Positions 1 to 7,293 of a stretch of 25,854 bases of DNA are shown piece by piece. Both the position numbers and the translations under genes were made by a program. The notes below the pieces were generated by a model. It searched no databases, was not told the origin of the DNA, and saw only the letters and a program-made list of their open reading frames with translations. The stretch's first letter is position 1, and each line of letters begins with the position of its first letter. The stretch lies in the NCBI GenBank assembly GCA_002345675.1, contig DDWL01000002.1, positions 1 to 25,854 of the forward strand, written 5' to 3'. The DNA is from Bacteroidales bacterium UBA2287 (GTDB taxonomy: Bacteria; Bacteroidota; Bacteroidia; Bacteroidales; Tenuifilaceae).

Positions 1-56
1 TTACACACTTGTTAGGACACTACCTTAATTAAACACGCTATTTTAAACTACAGCCT

Positions 57-737
57 TTATTGTTTCCAATCGCTTCTTTTTCGGGCTGTTACATGGTAGC
101 AAGCCGACTGCTTTTCCCTAATTATGTAAATTTTCTTTTTAGCCTGAAAGTCCTTTAAAACCTCCTCCAGTACTTTATGGCAGTTGTGGTCGTACTGGTT
201 GTTCCTATTGAATTTGCTGTATGCAATATCGAAGCTTACGGCATATGAGTGGCTACTTGTGTTTGGAGACGCTACAGGGTTGATTTTTGTAAGTTTCTTT
301 TGTCCTTCAATTGTTCGGGTAAGAGAGTTTACAATAAATCGATTGCCATCGCTTTTTTTGTAAAAGGCAGCGCCAATCTCCTTTAAAATCAATGCAGCAT
401 CGGTATGAAGATAGGGTTCGCTATGGGTTAAATTGCTTACAATAATACCCTTGCTATTCGATATTTCTTTAACCTTACCTTCTTTTCGGGCTTTTATTAG
501 CGCTTCCTTGTTTTTATAGGGTTTCCCCGATTTTTCTTTGCCTGCGGCAACATGAAGGCTATAGCCATTACCTCGAATTTTACTGCCAAATGTAATGGTT
601 TTGTCCGATTTCTTTTTTACCTCATTGGTTGCGAAGTGACCGCTATATGCCCAGTAAACAATTGAACCAACTGCAAAAAGTACAAAAAGAATGAAAACCT
701 TAGCAGGTTTAAAAAAACTGTTTCTTTTTTTAGGCAT
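57..737 (-). CDS. DUF5715 membrane-anchored protein, possible LAS-type (M15-like) peptidase
   Basis: Encodes 226 residues from the ATG at 737-735. A longer reading back to 863 would run into the upstream kinase gene and adds an N-terminus that does not look like a leader; the chosen start gives a basic MPKKRNS end followed by one membrane segment (about residues 11-31). The rest would lie in the periplasm. The HTDAA...IG..F, SLTRT and HSYAVSFDIAY motifs match the DUF5715 family of Bacteroidota, which has no assigned function. H163-x6-D170 resembles the SxHxxGxAxD zinc signature of LAS metallopeptidases (VanY/YcbK/M15), with Ala and Ser in place of the usual Gly and Ala; H215 in the C-terminal YHVT could be the third ligand. 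Peptidoglycan cleavage is therefore an inference. It lies 82 nt downstream of the kinase gene on the same strand, with no obvious terminator between, so it may be the last gene of that operon. Confidence 0.8.
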   Translation of the reverse strand: MPKKRNSFFKPAKVFILFVLFAVGSIVYWAYSGHFATNEVKKKSDKTITFGSKIRGNGYSLHVAAGKEKSGKPYKNKEALIKARKEGKVKEISNSKGIIVSNLTHSEPYLHTDAALILKEIGAAFYKKSDGNRFIVNSLTRTIEGQKKLTKINPVASPNTSSHSYAVSFDIAYSKFNRNNQYDHNCHKVLEEVLKDFQAKKKIYIIREKQSACYHVTARKRSDWKQ

Positions 738-819
738 CGAATAGAGTCGAAAATTGGTTTGGCTAAATTTAAGGACAAAGGAAGTAAATGGATTTGAGTT
801 TTTTTGCGGAAACTTAATT

Positions 820-2094
820 TTATACCCTTGGAATTGTAAAAAAGAATGTGGTTCCTTTACCATCCATTTTGCTATTTGGATCGCTTTCTACCCATATTTT
901 GCCGCCGTTAATTTCAACAAAATCTTTACAAAGAATTAGCCCCAAGCCTGTCCCCTTTTCGTTATTGGTTCCATAAGTTGTAAAGTTTTCCTCAATTCTA
1001 AAGAGCCTCTGTTGATTTTCTTTACTAATACCTGTCCCAGTGTCGCTTATGGCAATTTTTACAAGTTTATTTGGGTTCTCAGTATTTCCTGAGAATTCGC
1101 TTGCGCTAATTTGAACCTTACCGTTAGTAGGGGTAAATTTTATTGTGTTCGAAATAAGGTTTCGCAGAATTGTGCTGAGCATATTGGGGTCGACATAAAC
1201 AAGAATGCTATTGTCGATAAGTATTTCGGGTTCAATTCTTTTTTCGCTAAACTTTAAGTTGTGAAGTTCAACATTGTCGGCTACAATTTGCTTTAGGGCA
1301 ATGGTTTTGGGGGTGTATTTTATTCCTCCGGTTTGGGTTCGCGACCATTCCAACAGGTTTTCGAGAAGCGAAAAGGTTTGCTTTAGGGTTTGGTTTTGAA
1401 GTTCAATGTATAAATTTAGTTCAGGGTTACTGTGTGCCTTTACGTGTTTAATCATTATTTCCGACAAACCCAGTAGCGCATTAAAAGGACTTATTAAGTC
1501 GTGCGCTAAAATAGAGAAAAACTTGTCCTTTGTAGCGTTAAGTTCCTGTAAACGTTGCTTTTGAATTTCGATTTCTTGGTTTTTAACCGATAGCGTAGCA
1601 AATGCCTCTTCAATTTCCTTATGCTGGTTTAATAGTTTTTTATGAATTCGTTCTTTCTCGTGTATCTCGTTTATTGCCTTTTCTTTAATGCTAAAAAGTT
1701 CGTCGATTTGGCTGTAAATTTCGGTTCGGTCTTCGATTGAAAAAAGCGCATTACTTATACCTCCATCAAGAGGTAAAGTAGAAATTGTGATACGGAAGAA
1801 ATGTCCTTCCTCATTCTCCTTTTTTGTAAATAGCTTTTTATGTAGTTTGCCCGAGAAAATTACAGGAGGACCTCCCGTGAAAATTGGCTCAATTCGTTTT
1901 TGGTAAACTGGTAGCCCAAAGTTTGGGAAAATGGCATCGAGCTTTTGGTTAATAATTTCCCCCTTCGAAACGTTGGTAAGTACCTCGAGCGACTTATTCC
2001 AGTAAAGAACTTTAAATTCCTTGTTAACAATAAAATAGCCCTCGGGTAAAAAGTCCAGAGAGTTGTAAATATTTTTATCTATCTGATCGATCAT
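820..2094 (-). CDS. PAS domain sensor histidine kinase
   Basis: Encodes a 424-residue soluble kinase with no membrane segment. An N-terminal PAS domain (about 10-125) is followed by a charged coiled coil (about 130-190), then the HisKA dimerisation domain with phospho-acceptor H198 in FFSILAHDL, and a HATPase domain with N box (LRNLISNT, about 310-317), G1 box DTGTG (351-355) and G2 box GTGLGL (381-386). All catalytic boxes are intact. The AHDL-SPFN-LLG form of the H box is common in Bacteroidota kinases. Its ATG overlaps the stop codon of the upstream CheC gene (ATGA), indicating translational coupling, and a single-domain CheY lies upstream, so the likely pathway is kinase to CheY with CheC as phosphatase. 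The ligand or cofactor of the PAS domain cannot be read from the sequence. No DNA-binding output is encoded here. Confidence 0.92.
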   Translation of the reverse strand: MIDQIDKNIYNSLDFLPEGYFIVNKEFKVLYWNKSLEVLTNVSKGEIINQKLDAIFPNFGLPVYQKRIEPIFTGGPPVIFSGKLHKKLFTKKENEEGHFFRITISTLPLDGGISNALFSIEDRTEIYSQIDELFSIKEKAINEIHEKERIHKKLLNQHKEIEEAFATLSVKNQEIEIQKQRLQELNATKDKFFSILAHDLISPFNALLGLSEIMIKHVKAHSNPELNLYIELQNQTLKQTFSLLENLLEWSRTQTGGIKYTPKTIALKQIVADNVELHNLKFSEKRIEPEILIDNSILVYVDPNMLSTILRNLISNTIKFTPTNGKVQISASEFSGNTENPNKLVKIAISDTGTGISKENQQRLFRIEENFTTYGTNNEKGTGLGLILCKDFVEINGGKIWVESDPNSKMDGKGTTFFFTIPRV

Positions 2095-2714
2095 TTTAAC
2101 GATTCCGATGAAAAGTTTTCGCCAAGAAATAGCTGAATCTTAGTAACTAACGCTTCGAATGACTTGAGCGTAAAGAAAATGGCAAAGTTGCCCTTTGTTT
2201 CAAACTCTTCGATTTTAAAATGGGTTTGAGCGTATAGAATTGCCGAGGCGTTTGCTATAATTTCCTTAGGAATTATAATATCCTTTCGTCCCATTTCGTA
2301 GCTGGGAACTATGTAGCCAAGTTCGAGGCTAAGCATGTTACTTAGGGTTCCCATTACGGCATTTGTAATAATGTTTCCAATTTCCGAGAGTATGTCAACT
2401 CGTAGCGAGTCCATTTCAATGCTTGCCCCATGCTTGCCAATAAAGGCATCGACAAGTTTTGCAGCATGTTCCGACGACATTATTAGCTTCGAGAAGCCGT
2501 TTAGTTCGCCGTTAAACGGAAGGGTAATTATTGAGTAGTCGGTTTCGGAAAAGTGCTCCTGAAAGCGGCTGTACTCATCCGATCCAAATATTTTAACCTC
2601 GGGTACCTCGAGCGAAATGTGCGATTGCACCATGGTGTTTAAAACCTCGGCGCCTTTACCAACGCCAATGTTTATTACCTCTTTAAGTACTTCTAGGTGT
2701 AACTCATTAAGCAT
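2091..2714 (-). CDS. CheC-family CheY-P phosphatase
   Basis: Encodes 207 residues in two repeats of the CheC/CheX/FliY fold. CheC phosphatase centres follow [D/S]-x3-E-x2-N-x22-P. The second repeat matches exactly (D107, E111, N114, P137); the first has E8, E12, N15 and P38, with the same spacing and only the first position altered. Both centres therefore look competent. The role is expected to be dephosphorylation of a CheY-type regulator, very likely the protein encoded 13 nt upstream. The last bases overlap the histidine kinase start codon (ATGA), so the CheC and kinase genes are translationally coupled. The usual CheC partner CheD is not visible in the window. The name CheC describes the family; whether it serves chemotaxis or another CheY-driven output is open. 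Confidence 0.85.
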   Translation of the reverse strand: MLNELHLEVLKEVINIGVGKGAEVLNTMVQSHISLEVPEVKIFGSDEYSRFQEHFSETDYSIITLPFNGELNGFSKLIMSSEHAAKLVDAFIGKHGASIEMDSLRVDILSEIGNIITNAVMGTLSNMLSLELGYIVPSYEMGRKDIIIPKEIIANASAILYAQTHFKIEEFETKGNFAIFFTLKSFEALVTKIQLFLGENFSSESLK

Positions 2715-2727
2715 AACATTTATGGTA

Positions 2728-3096
2728 TTAGGTTAAAATTTTCGAAACAACTTCGAATACTATGGGCTTTTGAATGGGTTTATTTATAAACTCGCTAGCC
2801 CCAAGGCTTAACGCCTTATTTTTTGTTGTCGACTGTATATCGGCGGTGCACATTATTACAGGAACTTTAATGCCCATTTTTCGGAGTTTATCGAGGGCAG
2901 TAAGTCCGTCCATTACAGGCATTACCGAGTCGAGTATTATTAAGCTGGGAACCAGTTCCTTTAGCTTTTCAATAAGCTGTTCTCCATTAACAAATTGTTG
3001 AATTTCAATGCCTTCAATATCCTTTATGGCATCAACAATAAATAAACGGGTAATAGTTGAATCGTCGACAACAAAAACAATTTTCTTTTGTGCCAT
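2728..3096 (-). CDS. CheY-like single-domain response regulator
   Basis: Encodes a 122-residue receiver domain without an output domain, the normal length for CheY. The acidic pocket is D11/D12, the phospho-acceptor D56 lies in LIILDSVMP, the switch Thr is T84 (MCTAD) and the conserved Lys is K106 (NKP). F103 occupies the aromatic switch position region. It heads a three-gene minus-strand operon with CheC (13 nt gap) and a PAS histidine kinase. The expected role is to carry the phosphoryl group from the kinase and act by protein-protein contact, with CheC resetting it. No CheA, CheW or flagellar gene is nearby, so the target may be gliding, adhesion or another process rather than a flagellar switch. 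The upstream gap (3097-3173) has only a weak promoter candidate, TATATTGC on the minus strand at 3145-3152. Confidence 0.9.
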   Translation of the reverse strand: MAQKKIVFVVDDSTITRLFIVDAIKDIEGIEIQQFVNGEQLIEKLKELVPSLIILDSVMPVMDGLTALDKLRKMGIKVPVIMCTADIQSTTKNKALSLGASEFINKPIQKPIVFEVVSKILT

Positions 3097-3173
3097 TATA
3101 TTTAGGTTAAGGGTTTAAATAAAATTTAAGGAGATGTTGTTGTTGCAATATACAGCATATATTTTTATTGACA

Positions 3174-4049
3174 CTATTTTAGTTCCTTAACTTTTTCGGT
3201 TTTATCGCCTTTCCAGCTCCAGCTTTCGAGACTTACATATTTTTCCAAATTGTGTTCAATGTTATCGGGCAGTAAATAAAAAAAGTCGATTCCAGTTAAA
3301 ACTTCGAGGCTGTCGATAGGCAATACAAAATTCTTAAGCGACTCGCTCGAACTTTTATTGGGTAAAACAAACCCAATTCCGTTCACATTGTTGGAACTGT
3401 AGCGCAGAATTGCTTTAAAGTACTTGTTCGGAATCGACACTTCATTGGCGCCAATAGTGGGTAGCCCATCTTCTAAAATTGGTCCTGTAACAATGTAAAT
3501 CGAATCGTACTGGGTTGCCCATGTTCGAACCTGATCCTCAAGTTTTTTCCAAATACCCCTGTTGAAGCTAGGCTCCTGCGGGCTCATGTTGCTGTAGTAA
3601 AACGATTCGGCCATGGCCTCGGGCGACCAGGTCATATCGCCTGCTGGAGCCAAGTGTCCCCTGTCGTAACCCGATGCTGCGTAGTCCTTGTCGTTAGCAG
3701 TAAGCGTCGACACCTTTGGGTCGGGTTTAAAGTTGTTGGTTCGCTCGGTTCCCTTTAGTGCTCTTTCCTTAGTTAAAAAGTAGGCAACCCAGCCTGCCTG
3801 CTCGTGCTTTTCGTTGTAAATAAACGAGAAACCGCTGTGCGAAATAATGGTATCGGTTGGTTTTGTTTTAGGCAATTCCAAATTGGCTATTGAACGAAGT
3901 TTGTAAGAAGAAATACTATCCTTGTAAGCCCAGGTGAAATCGGAGTATAGAATTACGGTTTTCCCATCGGAAGTTTTTGCCTCTTGTTGGGCGCAAGCAA
4001 TATTTAAAGATAGAAGCAATAAAAGTAAAATAAAGGACAATTGTTTCAT
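3174..4049 (-). CDS. Exported DNA/RNA non-specific endonuclease (NUC1 / DRGH family)
   Basis: Encodes 291 residues from the ATG at 4049-4047; an upstream ATG at 4082 would put a polar stretch before the signal peptide, so the MKQLSF start is preferred. A hydrophobic signal peptide (about 3-18) ends in IACAQQ, fitting signal peptidase I cleavage after ACA; the nearby Cys makes a lipoprotein possible but the lipobox is poor. After a short Bacteroidota-type DGKTVILYSDFTW segment comes the betabetaalpha-metal nuclease domain: DRGH with catalytic H132, then N163 in FNRGIW and E171, the same eight-residue N-to-E spacing as in Serratia nuclease. It is expected to cut DNA and RNA in the periplasm or outside the cell, for nucleotide scavenging or DNA clearance. 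It is separated from the CheY gene by 77 nt on the same strand; co-transcription is possible but not shown. Confidence 0.9.
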   Translation of the reverse strand: MKQLSFILLLLLLSLNIACAQQEAKTSDGKTVILYSDFTWAYKDSISSYKLRSIANLELPKTKPTDTIISHSGFSFIYNEKHEQAGWVAYFLTKERALKGTERTNNFKPDPKVSTLTANDKDYAASGYDRGHLAPAGDMTWSPEAMAESFYYSNMSPQEPSFNRGIWKKLEDQVRTWATQYDSIYIVTGPILEDGLPTIGANEVSIPNKYFKAILRYSSNNVNGIGFVLPNKSSSESLKNFVLPIDSLEVLTGIDFFYLLPDNIEHNLEKYVSLESWSWKGDKTEKVKELK

Positions 4050-4178
4050 ATATAAAAAAGAATTATTGTTATTCGAAAACATTGTAAATATAGGTTTTGT
4101 AGCATTATGCTGATATGTTTTAGTTAAAATAAAATTTGAGAGAATAAAGCACTATAGTTTAAGCGATAAAAAAAAATG

Positions 4179-4186
4179 TATTTTAG
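4179..4186 (+). promoter_or_regulatory. Weak -7 element candidate upstream of DUF485-actP
   Basis: TATTTTAG differs by one base from the Bacteroidota -7 consensus TAnnTTTG and lies about 58 nt upstream of the DUF485 start. No convincing -33 TTTG is found at the right spacing. The same TATTTTAG variant occurs upstream of the beta-barrel gene at 17334-17341. Confidence 0.3.
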
Positions 4187-4244
4187 CTCCGTTTTGATAG
4201 GATAAAATAAACTGACATACAATTACTAACTAAAAATCAAATTC

Positions 4245-4526
4245 ATGTTACATGAACCCTCTGTGGAATTAGGAGCCGACCATGCTTCTAAACGAAAAAC
4301 ACGATTAGGATTAATCCTATTTTTGGTGTATGCTGCTATTTATGCAGTATTTGTGCTACTTGGCCTTTTTTATACCGAAACACTTGGTGTTAAGGTAATT
4401 GCTGGGCTTAATTTGGCTATAGTATATGGATTTGGGCTAATTGCTTTAGCAGCCGTTATGGGGTTTGTTTACAGTTTAATTTGCACTAGAATGGAAGACC
4501 AAATGAATGGAGGGACTAAGCAATGA
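4245..4526 (+). CDS. DUF485 small membrane subunit partnered with ActP-like symporter
   Basis: Encodes 93 residues with two membrane segments (about 20-43 and 52-80) separated by the GLNLAIVYGFG motif typical of DUF485 (YjcH-type) proteins. These small proteins sit beside ActP-family acetate:cation symporters in many bacteria and are thought to be accessory subunits, though their biochemical role is not established. The stop codon overlaps the ActP start (ATGA at 4523-4526), so translation is coupled. The sequence fits DUF485 better than DUF4212, the other small symporter partner family. The 162-nt gap upstream separates it from a divergently oriented nuclease gene and must contain both promoters. 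Confidence 0.85.
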   Translation: MLHEPSVELGADHASKRKTRLGLILFLVYAAIYAVFVLLGLFYTETLGVKVIAGLNLAIVYGFGLIALAAVMGFVYSLICTRMEDQMNGGTKQ

Positions 4527-6427
4527 TATACGATGTATCTGTTTGGGCTATTGTAATATTTTTCGTATTTGTAGCTCTTGTTTTAGGCTTGTCGTTTTAT
4601 TTTGGTGGAAAAACTAAATCGGCAGCCAGTTACTACGCAGCAGGTGGTAATATTCACTGGGGAGTAAACGGAATTGCATTTGCAGGCGACTACCTTTCGG
4701 CGGCTTCTTTTCTTGGAATTTGTGGAATGATTTCGTATGCCGGGTACGATGGATTTATTTACTCCGTAGGTTATTTAGCTGGATGGGTTGTCGCTCTTTT
4801 CCTTGTGGCCGAACCATTAAAGAGACTTGGTAAGTATACCTTTACCGATGCCCTCGACTCCAAATTTAACTCGCGCGGAATTAAGCTAACCGCATCAATT
4901 AGTACTCTTATTGTTTCCATTTTCTACCTTATTCCTCAAATGGTAGGAGCAGGCGACCTAGTTGTTCCTCTTTTAGGTTTACCCCATTGGGCAGGCGTTG
5001 TAATTGTTGGTGCAATTGTTATTTACATTGTTGCAACAGCTGGAATGACCTCAACAACCTATGTTCAATTTATAAAGGGTGGCTTGCTAATAACCTTTTC
5101 AATTATTCTTACCATTTATATTTTAAGGAATGGCTTCACTTTAAATCCTGGTGAAAACTACCATAAGTTCGAAACCTTAAATGCTCGTATTGAGGGCGAT
5201 AAAGTAGTTGCATTAAGCGATTCGACCTATAAGATTGCTGGTCAGCAAATTGCTGGGGCGAATTCTTTTGTTAAACTCGAGAAGGATGGCTATTCAACTT
5301 GGTTTAAGTATAGTAAAAGCAACGATAGTACTGCAGTTCTTTCGGAAGCATTAGATATTACATTTACTTCAACAGGCGATAAACTATATAATGGTGCCCC
5401 AAAATCCGAAAAGCGATTCTATCAGGTTGGCCATTTAAGTAAAATTGTTCGTAATGGAGTAGAAGTTCAGGAAACTGGCCCTGTTGGTCCCTTTGAGTAC
5501 TTAAGTATTTTGGAAGAGAGCGATGTGGTTATTTTTAACAAGGCAAGCTTTGAGCATAATAGCGATAAGGTTACTGCATACTACCAGCAGCCAACCAAAG
5601 GTTCCGATGTTATGAAACCTGGCCTTATGCTGAAAGTTGGTAGGGATGCGAAATTTTGGGATAAAATAAACTTCCTATCTCTTATGCTTGCCCTATTCTT
5701 AGGAACTTCGGCGTTGCCACATATTTTAATTCGTTACTATACAGTACCTAGTCAGCGAGCTGCCCGTAAATCGACAATTGTTGCTATTGCAGCCATTGGC
5801 TTTTTCTATATTCTAACACTTTATATGGGCTTAGGTGCTATGACCAGCGGGGTTAACGATATGGAAAGTAGCAATATGGCTGGACCTCTTCTTGCTAAAT
5901 CGTTTGGAATTGGAATTTTCTCCATCATCTCAGCTATTGCCTTTGCTACAGTTCTTGGTACAGTAAGTGGACTAATTGTTGCATCGTCGGGTGCAATTGC
6001 TCACGACTTTATCGATAAGTATTTAAGGGTTGAAATGACCGATAAGCAAAAGGTTAGAGCAGGAAAAATAGCTGCCTTTAGCGTTGGAATTCTTGCTATT
6101 TTTCTTGGAATTGTTTTTAAAGGTATGAACGTTTCGTTCCTTGTTGGCTTGGCATTTGCTATTGCAGCATCGGCAAATTTACCATCAATTCTTGCCGTTA
6201 TTTTCTGGAAAAAAACAACATCGAGAGGTATTGCAAGCTCAATTACTGTGGGCATACTTTCCTCAATAATTCTTATCCTCTTGTCGCCAAGTATGTATGA
6301 GCGTTATGGTTTGCCTAAAACTGATGCTGTTATACCATTCGATAATCCTGGTATTATTTCAATACCATTAGCATTTATTGTTCTTGTTGTAGTTTCGTTG
6401 CTTACCCAAAAGAAAGCGCAAGAGTAA
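4523..6427 (+). CDS. ActP-like sodium:solute symporter with large extra loop
   Basis: Encodes 634 residues of the solute:sodium symporter family (SSSF), ActP branch, with about 13 membrane segments. Family-typical stretches include FAGDYLSAASFLG near residues 53-65, LIPQMVGAGDLV near 137 and LGTSALPHILIRYYTVP near 390-406. The partner DUF485 gene upstream supports acetate or a related short carboxylate as substrate, but substrate identity cannot be read directly. Compared with the about 550 residues of E. coli ActP, this protein carries an additional polar segment of about 165 residues (roughly 207-375) after the YVQFIKGGLLI membrane helix. This segment has no membrane helices and few cysteines and would form a soluble domain, probably on the outer face. 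The gene ends in a strong terminator. Symporter assignment is firm; acetate is inferred. Confidence 0.9.
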   Translation: MIYDVSVWAIVIFFVFVALVLGLSFYFGGKTKSAASYYAAGGNIHWGVNGIAFAGDYLSAASFLGICGMISYAGYDGFIYSVGYLAGWVVALFLVAEPLKRLGKYTFTDALDSKFNSRGIKLTASISTLIVSIFYLIPQMVGAGDLVVPLLGLPHWAGVVIVGAIVIYIVATAGMTSTTYVQFIKGGLLITFSIILTIYILRNGFTLNPGENYHKFETLNARIEGDKVVALSDSTYKIAGQQIAGANSFVKLEKDGYSTWFKYSKSNDSTAVLSEALDITFTSTGDKLYNGAPKSEKRFYQVGHLSKIVRNGVEVQETGPVGPFEYLSILEESDVVIFNKASFEHNSDKVTAYYQQPTKGSDVMKPGLMLKVGRDAKFWDKINFLSLMLALFLGTSALPHILIRYYTVPSQRAARKSTIVAIAAIGFFYILTLYMGLGAMTSGVNDMESSNMAGPLLAKSFGIGIFSIISAIAFATVLGTVSGLIVASSGAIAHDFIDKYLRVEMTDKQKVRAGKIAAFSVGILAIFLGIVFKGMNVSFLVGLAFAIAASANLPSILAVIFWKKTTSRGIASSITVGILSSIILILLSPSMYERYGLPKTDAVIPFDNPGIISIPLAFIVLVVVSLLTQKKAQE

Positions 6428-6440
6428 GCCGAAGTATATT

Positions 6441-6514
6441 TACGCCGATAGCGTTTAGGTTTTTAAGCAATTGCTTATTTCCTTACAAAGCGCTATCGGC
6501 GTATTTTTTTTTTA
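6441..6514 (+). terminator. Long-loop intrinsic terminator after actP
   Basis: A 12-bp perfect stem (ACGCCGATAGCG at 6442-6453 with its complement at 6491-6502, extendable by one T-A pair) encloses a loop that itself holds a 12-bp palindrome, AAGCAATTGCTT, at 6465-6476. It is followed by ATTTTTTTTTTTTA. The T-run abuts the promoter of the next transcription unit. Confidence 0.8.
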
Positions 6515-6522
6515 TAACTTTG
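6515..6522 (+). promoter_or_regulatory. -7 promoter element for the phosphoesterase/sensor operon
   Basis: TAACTTTG is an exact match to the Bacteroidota -7 element TAnnTTTG. It begins immediately after the T-run of the actP terminator and lies 21 nt before the ATG at 6544, implying a very short leader. The -33 region falls in the terminator's 3' stem and T-run, so there is no clear TTTG. Confidence 0.6.
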
Positions 6523-6543
6523 GTCGTACCCCACACCGAATTA

Positions 6544-7278
6544 ATGAGGATTGCCATTGTAACCGATATTCACGAAGATTTCGAAATGCTCGAAAAAGCC
6601 TTTGCGCAAATTCGAACGATTGGTTACGATTTATTCGTGTGCCTTGGCGACATAACTGGTTACGCACCAAAGTACTACAATCACCAACCCAACGCTAATG
6701 CTTGTATCGATTTGCTTAGGGCACATGCAGGCATTGTTTTAGCCGGCAATCACGACCTGTTTAGCAGTAAAAAACTTCCGTCGTATCACCTCGAAAGAAA
6801 CATTCCACACAACTGGTACGATTTATCTCTTGAGCAGCGCTACACTCATTCGAAAAATTTGTGGCTTTACGAAGAAGAAATTTTACCCAATTTATCTACT
6901 CAAAACCAAGATTATTTAAATGGATTAAAGGAATGGTGCACTGTTGATACAGGTACTAGAAAATTACTGCTGTCGCACTATTTTCAGCCCGATTTAACAG
7001 GTGTTGGGCGCTGGTTTCCTTACCGTATTGGCGAGTTGCGTCCACATTTCAAGTTTATGAACGAGTGCGATAGCACACTTTCCTTTGTTGGACATTGTCA
7101 CCCCGATGGGTTCACGCTCGTCAGCAAACTTTTTTGGTCGATGCCAAGTTTCGAAAAGGCAAAAATAAAACAGAAGCCACGAATTGTTCTTTGTCCTCCC
7201 ATTGTGAGCAGGGTTAGGAAGAGTAGCTTCATTATTTTCGATAGTTTAAAAAACGAAGTAGTACCTTACAATATTTAG
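6544..7278 (+). CDS. Calcineurin-like metallophosphoesterase
   Basis: Encodes 244 residues from the ATG at 6544; a TTG at 6520 overlaps the promoter and is rejected as start. All metallophosphoesterase motifs are present in order: DxH in IVTDIHEDF (about residues 6-8), GDxxG in CLGDITGYA, GNHD in LAGNHDLF, a lone His in LLSHYFQP and GHxH in FVGHCHPDG. The fold is the single-domain YfcE/ApaH-like type, a dinuclear metal hydrolase acting on phosphomonoesters or diesters; the substrate is unknown. The cell location is cytoplasmic, as no signal peptide is present. Only 15 nt separate it from the downstream Cache-PAS-CBS-nucleotidyltransferase gene, so the two are almost surely co-transcribed. An attractive but unproven idea is that it reverses or degrades the product of that nucleotidyltransferase. 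Confidence 0.9.
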   Translation: MRIAIVTDIHEDFEMLEKAFAQIRTIGYDLFVCLGDITGYAPKYYNHQPNANACIDLLRAHAGIVLAGNHDLFSSKKLPSYHLERNIPHNWYDLSLEQRYTHSKNLWLYEEEILPNLSTQNQDYLNGLKEWCTVDTGTRKLLLSHYFQPDLTGVGRWFPYRIGELRPHFKFMNECDSTLSFVGHCHPDGFTLVSKLFWSMPSFEKAKIKQKPRIVLCPPIVSRVRKSSFIIFDSLKNEVVPYNI

Positions 7279-7293
7279 GTTAAAACAATTACT

